DNA from: Daedaleopsis sinensis
Lineage: Eukaryota > Basidiomycota > Agaricomycetes > Polyporales > Polyporaceae
Direction of reading: 5' to 3'
Length of the DNA: 64,000 bases
Assembly: GCA_033807695.1 (NCBI GenBank)
Contig: CM066301.1
Coordinates: 992,001-1,056,000 of the forward strand
Position 1 is the first letter of the stretch, and every line of letters begins with the position of its first letter. Position numbers and translations under genes: made by a program. Shown piece by piece: positions 24,706 to 35,680 of the stretch. The notes under the pieces were generated by a model. That model ran no database searches. It was not told where the DNA came from and worked only from the letters and a program-made list of their open reading frames with translations.

Positions 24706-27700
24706 ATGATGTCGGTCCCTCTGCACGAAATCAGCGACACCCTACTCCCGCGGCGGTACCAGGAGGAGATCTTCGTCCGGGCTCAGCAAGGCAATGTCAT
24801 CGCGGCACTGGACACAGGCAGTGGCAAGACTTACATCAGTACGCTACTCATCAAATGGGTCGTTGCCCAGCAAGCTGCGCAGGAGCAAATCATCGTCTTT
24901 CTCGTCCCGAAGGTTGCCCTCGTGCAGCAGCAGGGCGAGTTCATCTCAAAACATACGTCTCTCCGCGTTCGACAGTTCTCCGGCGCGACCGCGCACGAGA
25001 TGGGCGATCGGATGGGATGGAAGAAGGAGTTTGACCACTCGGATGTGTTTGTGATGACTGGTATGTGCTCATATCGCATTGCGGGTTTGTCTCGTGCCCA
25101 GACGTAATGTATCGCTCGCACCCCACCACCGTATATGTCTGGGCACGAGATAAATCTGGGGCATTGTGCCATGCAACAGCTTGTCATCCGCGAATGCTGT
25201 AGATGGTAACGCATACTCTGCGCTTACCGCTGTGTGCGGTGAGGGCAGAGATATGTCTGTCTGGGTGATGCATGGCTCCTTGCTCCAGTGGAAGCTAAGA
25301 CTAAACGATTACCACAGCCCAGATCTTCCTCAATCTGTTAACGCACTCGCATTGGCAAATGGACAAGGTCGCGTCAATCGCAATGTTTCTTTCACGTGGG
25401 ATATTGACAACGTCATAGGTTTCGTTGATTGTCTTCGACGAATGTCACCACACTCGCAAGAACCACGCCTATAACGGGATTATGCGCGAGTACTTCCAGA
25501 CCCCATCCGATGTCCGACCCAAGGTGTTTGGCATGACTGCATCTCCCATCTGGAATCCCAAGAACGCCGCCGACTCTCTTGCAACCCTGGAGCGCAACCT
25601 CGATGCGAAGGTAATCGCGGTCAAAGAGCACATCGATGAACTCATTGGCCACTCACCTAAACCGGAAGAGGTACGTCTATTTGTTCGTTCTCTGTCGTCG
25701 TAGCTCACCTCACCGTTCCCATAGGTCATCCAAGTATACCCAATCCCTCCCGAAAAATACCCCGACTACCCCGTGCAGACTCTGCGAGCTCGCTTGAGTC
25801 TTGCAACCCTTCCACCTGAGCTCAGATTGTCCATGGACAAGATCATCACACGATACGAAGTGACGTACTATAGCTTGGGCCCTTTTGGTGCGGAGTACTT
25901 CCTCTACACTGAAGTCAAGCAACGCGTTGCGCAGCTCTTGGAGGAGGCCATCGAGTCCTCGGTGGACTCTCTGACAACGGAGCAGTATTCTCAGCTCGCA
26001 CAAGGGCTTCCAATCGCCCGGATCGCGGTAAATTCGCATGCACCGCTTAGGGCCCTTCAGGTCGTCTTGGCTGAATTTCGCATATGGTTCGAGGGACCTG
26101 AGAATGGTGGTCCACCGCCACCCATTCCCCTTAGCTGGTGTTCCCCGAAGATTAAGGCGCTCGCTGAGACACTAATGCATCGCTACACCCCTACCTTCCA
26201 AGGCATCGTGTTTGTCGAACAGCGTCACATCGCGACGTGCTTAGCGGCGATGCTGCCTCGGATACCCTTGTTGACCCACATCATCAAGAGCGATCAGTTG
26301 GTCGGACACGGTTCTGGTGGCAGTCAGACGAAGGCGCAATTCAAAGGCATGGCCATCCGAAATCAACAGGATACAGTGAAGCTATTCAGGGAGCGGCGAC
26401 TGAATTTATGTGCGTGTACCTCGGGATCGTACCGGTGGGCCAGTGCTGATTGTGAGATAGTGGTAGCGACTTCCGTTGCAGAAGAAGGGCTGGATTTTCC
26501 AGTACGTCTTACCTCCTCTGTTTGGCGCTGAGGCGCAGATCCACGATGCTTTGCAAAGAGACATCCTACCGTCGTCCAAGGGTATTTGGCATATTGTCGA
26601 ATGACACGATGTTAACTACACTCGGTTGGCATACGGCTTGTCCCGAGAATGTTCATTTGTACTTGCACCGTGGGTCTGCGGCTGAGCTATGGGTTGCATT
26701 AGCTGATGGCCACTAGGCCTGCGATCTAGTCATTCGCTTTGATCCAGTGCAGCACATGGTCGGATATGTGCAGTCGCGCGGCCGCGCGCGCCATAAGACC
26801 TCTACGTTCATCATCATGGTTCAGGAAGGCGCACAAGCGCAGGCTGAACGCTACCTAACCTTCTCACAATCTGAACCGCACCTCAAGAAAGTCTACCAGG
26901 ATAGGGATGCTGGTACGCTAACACCCGTGGAGGAAGATGAGGAGGAGGATCGTCTAGACCCAGATGACCTCCTTGAGCGGGAGCGCTACGTTGTTCCTTC
27001 TACCGGTGCGATCCTCACTTACAACTCATCGATCGGGCTTCTCAGCCACTTGTGCTCTCTGATTCCTCGCGACCGGTTCACGCCGATCCACGTCCCGGCG
27101 TATACGGGAGACTTCCTCGCGACGGTCAAATTACCCTCCAGTCTTCCACTTCCCCCCGACAAGTTGATCTACGAAGGTCCAGTGAAGCGTTCGAAGAAGG
27201 AGGCGAAACGTGCCGCGGCCTTTTTGGCTGTCAAAAGTCTTCATGCCCTGAACGTCTTCGACGACTACCTCCTTCCCGCAAAGAGCTCTCATGCGAGCGA
27301 GAACGAGGACCCTGACGGCGTGCCTATAACGGATGTCAGGTCAGTACCAGATACACTGGATGTTTCCATCTGCGATCCGTGGATAGTGAATGCTACGCTC
27401 TGGTTGCACGTCGTATCTTTGGACGGTGTGCCGTCGGCTGGTCTGGTCACCGGCACGCCCCTTCCTGCCACTGATCTAGCCGCGGACGGCACTTTCATCT
27501 CGATCGAGGGCCCGAGGGAAGTCATCCTGGATCCACGTCATGCTTGGTATCAGCGTCGCACTATGGAGGAATATACGAGGATGGGTCTCTGGTGGTGCAT
27601 CACTGGCAGAGGAATCTCTCTTCCACTGACCTGCTACCTGGTTCCTATCACCCGTGACCTCAAGGTCGATTTCGAAGCGATCGAGCTCGCTATCGCCCAC

Positions 27701-29887
27701 CCATATGGATCGTACAACTGGGAGGGCATCAGGGAGGAGCACTATGGAACCCTCATGTACATGAACAATAAGGAACTCGGCCACCCGCTCATGCTGCACA
27801 AGTTGCGTTCGGATCTGACGCCGTCGTCGCGTCCGCCGCCCGGAACGAAGGAATCTGCATTCCCGACGTACCGCGAGTACTGGATGCACAAGTACACGCG
27901 CAAGCTCCACACCCCGCATATATCCACCGACGGTCCTTGTGTCGAGGGTGTGGTGCTGTCGCGAAACACATCTTCTGCCTACTCGTTACAGAACGACATG
28001 CCGCCGCCACGTTTGCCAAACCATCACGACACTGTCATCTTCCCCGTCGAGTTGTGCAGGTGGGCTCTCATGCCTGAGCACATGTACCGCACATTCTTCG
28101 CCCTGCCCGCACTTTGCCACCGCGTCACCGACGTCTACCGTGCGCACGAAGTCCGCGTCGCGCTCAAGCTCCCTGCCATCGTCGACGATCTCCTTGTCCA
28201 GGCGATCACGCTCCCGAGCACGAACGCCCCGTTCAACAACCAGCGGCTGGAGACGTTCGGCGACGCAGTTCTGAAGCTCTGCGCCGTCGTCCACCTCTAC
28301 AACAAGTATCCGCACCGGCACGAGGGCCAGCTCGACAACATGAAGCGCACGTCCATCTCGAATAGGACGCTGCTCGCCCGCGCGCTCGAGCGCGGGCTGG
28401 AACAGCACCTCGTGCCTGAGGTTCAGAGCTTGCGCATGTGGAGATACGTCGTGGCGTCGGAGGATGATCTCTTCTCGAAACGGCCGCACCGGTTCGCACT
28501 GCGGCAGTTCCCGCGGAGGAGTCTTCAGGACTGTATGGAGGCCATCCTGGGTGCGAGCTTTGCGACTGGCGGGATCGATATGGCACTCCGGACTGGCGCG
28601 GCGTTAGGGCTGTCGTTTGGCGGACCTATGCCTTGGTATATGCGATACGCGCACTCGGTGGTAGAGACCGCGGTGTCTCCCCTGTTCATCGGGTTGCAGG
28701 AGACATTGGGATACCAGTTCAAGCATGGACAGCTGCTGCTCGAAGCGATCACGCATCCATCCTTTGGGTCCACCGACACCTCCTCGTATCAGCGGCTTGA
28801 GTTCCTCGGCGACGGTGCGCATAAAATGTTTTATTATGAGACACAACACTGACAGTTGTGGCTAATCCAGCGTTCGTCGACATGGTCGTCACTGAGTACC
28901 TTTACAAGAAGTTTCCATCCGCGACGTCCGGCCAGCTCTCGTGGGCCCGATCGCGCGCTGTCTGCGCCCCCGCCCTGGCGTCCGTCGCCGTCAAGAAGCT
29001 CAGCCTGCACAAGCTCCTCCTGATCAACAACGTCGAGCTAAGTATCGCCATCGGCAAGTACGTCCCAATCCTCGAAGCCATCTCGGATGAGGAGATCGTC
29101 CTGCAGGGGTGGAAGCAGGACCCACCGAAGGCCCTCTGCGACGTGCTGGAGAGCATCATGGGCGCGCTCTTGATCGACTGCGACTACAACTACGACAAAG
29201 CAGCCGCGATCGCCGAAGTCGTCCTCGAAGACCTCCTCGCCGTCCTGCATCCCGACCTGCCCAAGGACCCCGTGTCGGAGCTCATGGTGTGGGTCGCGCA
29301 GTCCGGCTGCAGATGCGTAAGCTTCGCGTGCGTACCCTTCCCCATTGCCCTCCCCCCGCTCTCCCCAGACAGACTCCGCGTACTCACATCCTCTCGCTCG
29401 CAGGAAATCGCAGAGCCGCCCCGAGGTGCGCCGCCACGACAGCATGTCCGTCCTCGTCCACGGCACGACCGTCGCTGGCCCGCTCGCCGCGCGCAACCTG
29501 TCCATGGCGAAGGGCCTCGCGGCGGAGCGCGCGCGCGCAGTGCTCTCGGACCCCGAGTCCGCCCACCACCTCTCGCGCGTGTGCGAGTGCCCTCGCAAGG
29601 GCGCGGGGAGGCAGCGGCCGTCGCGGCCCGCTGATGCTGATGCTAACGAGCTACCGCTGGACGTGCTGGACGTGCTGGACAAGAAGGACCTGGACGACGA
29701 GACGACCGACGGGTTCGCGATCCTTGCGCGCATTCTTGTTGAGGAGACGCGGGGCGCGGCCGGGGACAGCGTGGAGGAGGCGGCGGGCGAAGAGTCTCCG
29801 GCAGAGGATTGGGAGGTGGTGGAAGTGGACACGGAGGAGGAGGAAGAGGTGGAGCGGATGATGGAGATGATGGATATGGACGAGTGA
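24706..29887 (+). CDS. dcl: Dicer-like RNase III
   Basis: Dicer cuts double-stranded RNA to small RNAs for RNA silencing. The joined product is about 1,480 aa. In order it has a DExD/H helicase with LDTGSGKT, IVFDECHH and GMTASP; helicase C with LLVATSVAEEGLDFP and YVQSRGRARHK; the Dicer dimerisation fold (YEGPVKRSKKEAKRAAAFLA); a weakly conserved PAZ-region stretch; RNase IIIa with FNNQRLETFGDAVLKL and QDCMEAILGA; and RNase IIIb with YQRLEFLGDAFVDMVV and CDVLESIMGALLID. The four acidic positions of each RNase III domain appear present. No C-terminal dsRNA-binding domain is obvious; the protein ends in an acidic tail (EEEEEVERMMEMMDMDE). Introns include 25061-25317 (257 nt, with a 21 bp hairpin) and about 26503-26717. 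Joins such as LEFLGD + AFVD support splicing. The gene looks intact. An upstream in-frame ATG at 24667 is less likely, since the helicase N-terminus begins after 24706. Confidence 0.95.
25086..25154 (+). ncRNA. Hairpin in Dicer intron 1 (miRNA-precursor-like)
   Basis: Arms 25086-25106 and 25134-25154 pair over 21 positions with no bulge: 19 Watson-Crick pairs and two G-U pairs (25089/25151 and 25104/25136), closing a 27 nt loop. The core arm is TCTCGTGCCCAGAC against GTCTGGGCACGAGA. It lies wholly inside the 257 nt first intron, on the transcribed strand. The pairing is seen directly; processing to a small RNA is inference. Confidence 0.6.
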
Positions 29888-30449
29888 GCGCACGGTCGGG
29901 GTACCCGGAATACCACGGTGTTCATGTGAGACCGAAAAGTTCAGGATCATGGTTTGCTCTACATATATGTTGTACGACTTGCGAAGTGTATGCTGATTCT
30001 TACTGTATCATAAGATCCTCTTTCGACGAGTGTAATTCAATGTACGATGTATCGTTACTATAGAAGTCTGAGAACTGTTCCACAAGCATAGTCCGTAGTT
30101 CGACATCTAGCGTTGAATATGGTAGTGTTCTTAAAGCGGCAATGCAAGCGCTGTAACACACAAGTCTCCTCGGCCTGCTCGATCTTAGCTCTCACTCTTC
30201 GTTTTTACTAGTCACTGATGATGGGACACTGGTAGACTGTATGAAGATGTGATTTAACAGCCTGAGGCCGTGGAAGTGTAGTACGTTACAACAGTTCGTG
30301 GTTCAAAGTTCAAAGTTCGAGTCAGTCCGTATAAATGTCCGTGTCGTGTCGTTATGACCGTGTCCGCATCGCACACCAGTCCATCGATAGGTACGGGCCT
30401 GCTGCGACGCTCCAGAGAACGCGAGGGAGACGAAACATGTCGTTGAGGC
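29888..30449. other. Intergenic, 3' of Dicer
   Basis: About 560 bp between two convergent genes. No gene seen. A short direct repeat GTTCAAAGTTCAAAGTTCGAG occurs near 30,300. Confidence 0.55.
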
Positions 30450-31044
30450 TCACGCCTCGATTATGGTGAACGCAGGGCCGACGTTGCCCGAGTCACCCAC
30501 CACTGCAAGATGTCCGTCACGGGGTCAGCACGGAAGTCACGGAGACAATGATGGCAAGGGACACGTACAAACGAGCTGGTAGTCGTTCCCGGTTATGACT
30601 GACGGGACGGGGACCTCGACGCGTCCCGAGGTGATCGGGAAGCCGTTCGCAACGACGACTGGTACGAGGCCCGAGCGACTTCAGTACGAAACAAGACAAA
30701 CCAAACGTCGTTGGGGACTCACCGGGCGTGACCTGGCCGCCCTTGCGGAGTAGGATCTTGCCGACCGTGTTCGTGATGTTCTTCGGGGGGTTGCTGATGT
30801 CCCTGTGGACGCAGACGTGGTGAAGTCAGTGGATGGAGACTCGGAGACGGCTGTCGGGCGGGGAGGGCGCTCACCAGGTGACGTTGTGCCTCTGGTTGGT
30901 GTACCAGACCGTGCCCGCATGGGGGTAGGTCAACGGGGGCGACCAGACATCGCGCTTCTCCACGATGGGGACAGCGCATGCCGTCTGGGTGAGCGCACCG
31001 AGGGCGGTGGCGAGGACAACAAGAGACTTCATGCCGAAGATCAT
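30450..31044 (-). CDS. Small secreted Kre9/Knh1-like protein
   Basis: Four exons (31044-30875, 30802-30723, 30658-30569, 30502-30450) total 393 nt, giving 130 aa. A signal peptide is visible (MKSLVVLATALGALTQTACA, at the second Met, 31032). The mature part begins DVWSPPLTYPHAGTVW, continues NQRHNVTW + DISNPPKNITN, then ILLRKGGQVTP, VVVANGFPITSGRVEVPVPS and SGNVGPAFTIIEA. This matches the beta-sandwich domain of Kre9/Knh1 and related Ser/Thr-rich GPI proteins, which function in cell-wall glucan. The domain is followed directly by the stop codon, with no Ser/Thr tail or GPI signal, so the protein is likely soluble and secreted. Such one-domain proteins are common in Agaricomycetes. Confidence 0.85.
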
Positions 31045-32652
31045 GGCTAACGTTGAGAGCGTAGGAGTCGGAGAGGCGACTCTTGTGTAGTAGGGTGAGG
31101 TGGGGAGTAGCGGAGGACGCTGTGGTTGATAATGAGCATCTCCCTGCGCTGGGAGGAGGCTGCTTATATGCATACCTTGAAACGTCGAGGCGGGTCGCGG
31201 GGCATGGCCCGGACGCTACGGGCAGTCCATACCGTGGATCGAGCACTGTGGGCCAGTGGCAGTATTTCTCCCGACCGGACTAGACGTTCATACGCGCTTC
31301 AGCTTCAGGTGCAAGCTGAGCTCGGAGTCATAGGCATTGGGCCGGCCTCTAGACAGTCAGGTATGTGGGCAGCTGATGGCTCCCGCTATCCCTGCGCTGT
31401 CCTCTCACATGGAGATGTCGCGCCGCGCTCAGGTGCCAGGGCCTATGACACAATACGAATACTACGACATGCCTCTTCGTAGCACGCGAATGCACCTGTG
31501 AAATGTCGTGAGCACTGAAGAGACTCGGAGGGGGCAGTCGATCCATACATAGCAAGGCAGCACTAGCCAGCCGACAGCATCCCGCATCAAACATATGCTA
31601 TCGATCTCGACCGCACTGGAGCACATACCGGGGCTTAGACTGCTTGCTCGACACACGTTGTGTTGTCGAGATAGCGTGAGTCGTGTGTGACTACCTGTTA
31701 TTACACCCGTTTTCTCCGTCCGATTGACCGTGCAACCGGCTAAGTAAAGGCCTAGAGGAGGTCTATGAAGCACTGTCCCACGGAAGTTAGACTGTTAGGT
31801 CCAATCGTACTTGAAATGTACACGACCGCCCGTGCCCGACGACTGCCCATGCTCCGAGCCGTGCAGCTCGACGAGCCCGAGATGGGACCCAGTCCAGCGC
31901 TCTAGGCATCCGAGATATCCAATCAAGTTGAACTAGCACTTTCCCCAGGCCTTCGTTGAATGGGTCGTACGGTCCTACCAGCATGGCGTTAGTCATGGTC
32001 TGTCGTGCAGGGCTATAAAGAGCAGCCCTCAAGAGTGTTGAGCATGGCGCACGTACCTTCTGCACAAAGATTCTTCTCGCGTCGCTCGGATGCTATCATT
32101 TCGTCCCATTCTTGATATACGCACACGGAGACATGCGCACATAGACGTAAGGCACCTTGGCTGTGTAAGACGTAAGAGGTGCATGGATGGGGACTTCAGA
32201 CAAGCATGCTGCGACATGGTGGTCGTAAGCAAGAAGAGACTCTGGACACCAAGAGTACTGCAGACAAGCGTCTATCCGTTATCTAACTTTGTCACACTCA
32301 CCATGCCATCACGACTCCGGTCACGGTCATTTTGCTCGATGACCCTGCGAGATTGTTAGACATTTTAAACAAGCTGCAAGACATATGAGCTCAGGTGACA
32401 TCGATACGTCAAGAGGAACGGCCCGGATCAATGATATCGGCCGTGGCATGCTGTATGCAACGCAGACGACACTGGCAAGAGAGGCAATATCTCCTGATGT
32501 ATTACTGCTGAGTCCGAGTCATATGCATGGTACAAGTACAACATCTATAATAGCCCGGTATATTCTACTTCTACTTGATACTGATACGTGAGTCCTCTCG
32601 TCTTCGACGCGGCATGAGGGGTGATGCATATGATCCAATGGCTAGTCGATGA
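31045..32652. other. 1.6 kb without a recognisable gene
   Basis: Only short frames without domains. It contains the Kre9-like promoter at its left end and the 3' flank of the alcohol dehydrogenase gene at its right end. Confidence 0.5.
31160..31172 (-). promoter_or_regulatory. TATA-like element of the Kre9-like gene
   Basis: On the minus strand GCATATAAGCAG lies about 120 bp upstream of the start codon, compatible with a TATA box and a ~90 nt leader. Confidence 0.4.
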
Positions 32653-34042
32653 TCACTGCTTCATGTCGAGCACCACACGGCCGACGACCGTGCCCTTCGC
32701 GAGACCCTCGTAAGTCCTACAAATAAAGACGACCGTCAGCAACCATCACACCTCGTCTCTCTCGACAAAAGCAAGCACGTACTCCGCGAGCGCCGACAGC
32801 GGCTTCGTCACATAGTGGCAGCGCACCTTCCCCCGCGCGGCGATGTCGAGCGCCTCGCGCGCGTCCTGGCGGTTCCCGACGTACGAGCCGATGATGTTGA
32901 TGCTCTTCACGACGGTGAAGAAGATGTCCGCGCTGAGGCTCGCGCGCGCGGGCAGGCCGACGACCATCAGCGAGCCGCCCATGCGCAGGTAGTCGATCGC
33001 CTGCGCGTACGCGGCCGGGTTCGCGGCGGTCACGACCGCCGCGTGCGCGCCGAAGCCGTCCGTCGCCGCGACGATGTCCTTCACGAGGTCCGTGGACTCG
33101 CGGAAGTCGATCCACTTCTCCGCGCCGAGCTTCAGGCAGAGCTCCTTCTTCTCTGCGCCGGTGTCTGTGGGGCGCAACCGGTACAGCGGGTGAGTGCGCG
33201 GTGGTATGATGATGTAGGGGGGAGCACGAACCGACTGCGACGACGCGGAGGCCCATGGCGGCGGCGTATTGGACAGCAAGGTGTCCGAGACCTCCTCCGG
33301 CGCCCGGGAGGACGATCCAGTCACCGATCTTGGTATTTGAGTACTTGATGGCGCGGTACACAGTGACGCCCTGGATGGGATATGCTAGTCAGTATCTGCC
33401 GAATGGCTTCGCGGGAGGAATCACTTACAGCACACAGGATGGAGGCAGCCTCGGCGGATGCGAGCTGTTCCGGGATGGGAGTGACGTGCGTCACCCACGA
33501 GACGACGTATTGCGAGAAGGTGCCGTCGACGGTGAAGCCGCTGTACTGGCCGTTCAGGCAACCTGCAGATTATAACGATGAGGTCATGGGTGACGCAAGC
33601 AGAAGAGCGTCCGTACTCTGCTCGAGTCCTTTGCGGCACGGCTCGCAGTCCAAGCACGAGTACGCGAGCCATTTGATGCCGACACGGTCGCCGATCTTGA
33701 CCGGTGAGTTCTGAGTGTGCTCGCCAATAGCGACGATGCGACCAACACCCTGTGAGAAAGACGAATCAGCGTGATGAAGCAGAGAAGGAAGAGATGAATA
33801 CGCTAGGGGCGTACCTCGTGTCCACCGATAAGAGGGAGCTTCGCAGGAACTGGCCAATCGTCATTGCGGGCGTGAAGGTCGGTGTGGCAGACTCCAGAGC
33901 AGTCGAGCTCGACGAGACATTCGCCGGGTGTGAGCTCCGATGCCTGCTTGACCGGGTGGTCGTCGACGACCTTGAGAGGTGCGTTCGTCTTTTCGACAAT
34001 CGCCGCCTTCTGGGTCTTGGGGATGGTGATTTGGGAGGTCAT
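32653..34042 (-). CDS. Zinc-dependent alcohol dehydrogenase (ADH1 type)
   Basis: Cytosolic NAD-linked medium-chain alcohol dehydrogenase, normally reducing acetaldehyde in fermentation. Exons join to an unbroken product: [39 protein letters not shown] and LIGGHE with catalytic-zinc Cys and His; [19 protein letters not shown] with the structural-zinc cysteines, the fourth following a splice junction; the Rossmann motif [40 protein letters not shown]; and the C-terminus [20 protein letters not shown]. The start at 34042 is preferred over the in-frame ATG at 34084, because a TATATAAG box at 34096-34103 would put transcription start downstream of 34084. Confidence 0.93.
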
Positions 34043-34095
34043 TGTGGGGTGGGATGAGAGGCTTGTGATGGGGATGTTGGGCATCTAGCTGGGCT

Positions 34096-34103
34096 CTTAT
34101 ATA
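34096..34103 (-). promoter_or_regulatory. TATA box of the alcohol dehydrogenase gene
   Basis: Minus-strand TATATAAG, 54 bp upstream of the ATG at 34042 and only 12 bp upstream of the ATG at 34084. The spacing favours the downstream start. Confidence 0.6.
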
Positions 34104-34911
34104 CAGGACACCTCCTGCCACGCAGTGTTTGATAGCTGAACTGCCCTCAGCTGTAAAGGAGAGCCGGACGGCACGGCACTCTCGCTGGACTCGGACGTGG
34201 CCCATGACCTTCGAAAGTCCCGCCTCGACCGAGTCTCGGTAGGACACTCATCTAGACCGTCCTATCGGGATGAGACGTACCGCTGGATAATGGATTCCTC
34301 CTCGCCCGTATCCTACATAGCGCGCTGCGGTTTATCCTGGTTTATCCTCTCCAAGGCTAGCTGATGGCCTAGACCTCGCGTCTGGGTCCAGTTGACGCTT
34401 GTTCACGATACGGCCCGGGCCGGTCTAGTTTCCACAGCCCCCGGGCCCTAGCGCAGTGTCGATGAGCGACGCGGAGGGCCGTAGGCAGAGAGAAAGTGCA
34501 ATCCATGCTGGTTATTGGACTGGACTAGGACACGTAGGAAGGAGTACGATCGTTGTCGATGAGTCCGGACGAATTCGCAGGAGCTGCGACTGGGCGCTGA
34601 GCGCTGAGTGGTCGGGCGGAAACCGGTAGCGCGCTCTCTGCCACTGGACTCGGAAGCTTTAGACCACCACTGGCGCCATCGTCTTCGAGCTGGCCGACGC
34701 GAAAAGAAGGAAGGCGGCACCCAATAGAAACTTGTGAGGGCATACAGTATCACTGCGCCGTAGCAGGACAGAATCACTCCGTGGATCCACTGGCACTAGA
34801 CAGCTTCGTATTGTGCTCCGATCTCTCCGGTGGTCAAGGGCACAAGGTCAATAGATAAGTCTTGAGTATATGTGGCCGCGCACTCACTGAACACACTGCT
34901 CTGTTTCGTTC
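34104..34911. other. 0.8 kb without a recognisable gene
   Basis: No domain or repeat recognised. It includes the upstream flank of the alcohol dehydrogenase gene. Confidence 0.5.
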
Positions 34912-35367
34912 TCAACGCTCGAAGGCTCGAGTTGGCACCCGCCTGAGCGTTGCGTCGAGAGCGCTGTCGATCCAGCTCCCACCGGAACAAGCATGAAGCG
35001 AGCGTCCGACCAGAGCGACGAGCGGACGTTCGCCCTCGACGCGGTGGTGAAGCGGGAAGCCGTGGTTGGTTGATGTTGTCCTCAAGGAGGTCGATCGTTC
35101 TGGGGCTCTCGCGATACGCTCTTTTGGAAGTTGAAAAAGAGCACGTTGCTCACGTCCACGGCCGTCGATGATGAACCAAACCGGTAGGATGCCCTCAGGC
35201 TTGACGCGTGTTTTTGATGACTTTGTTGCAAAGTTCGGCTCTGCACGACGACATGTCAGTACAGCACAACAAGGGTGCGTCTCACCTCCGCGCTGGTGCT
35301 GCACTATCCAGCGCATCTCAGACGATGCTCCCGTAGCACGAACCAGGGTTGTACCGACAATGGTCAC
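34912..35367 (-). pseudogene. Decayed relative of the MYND-associated gene at 35.7 kb
   Basis: The translated minus strand matches the body of the neighbouring MYND protein: GILPVWFIIDGRGREQ against GVLPVRFLVEGVDNSQ, GFPLHHRVEGERPLVALVGR against CFPLHHPDGGNPLVTVPGR, then HACSGGSW and SALDATL against HAQGSW and KGLDATL. The N-terminal MYND finger is missing, the segment between blocks is shortened, and the frame ends soon after DATL. It looks like a truncated tandem duplicate. Confidence 0.6.
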
Positions 35368-35680
35368 AATGTCGCGGCCGCCAGGGACGAGTTCATCTGA
35401 GCGTGTTGCTGTAGGTCAGGCATATTCGGCGGAGCCTTTGCCTGTTGCAAAAGTAGCAAAGAAAGGAGTAAAGCATTAGAGCGGCTTAGCCAGGTATTAC
35501 GCATCTGGTAAAGTAGATGATAGACAAGAATACTGGTGTAGTGGGGTGTTGCTAGTGCAACAGTCTCCCTAAGAACATTAATATTGATCAAGATCGGTGT
35601 ACTGCACATACGTAGTTCAGTGCCAAGCGTGATAACATAAGCACGTAGTAAGAGCTCACCTGTGCACGACAGCATCTAAT

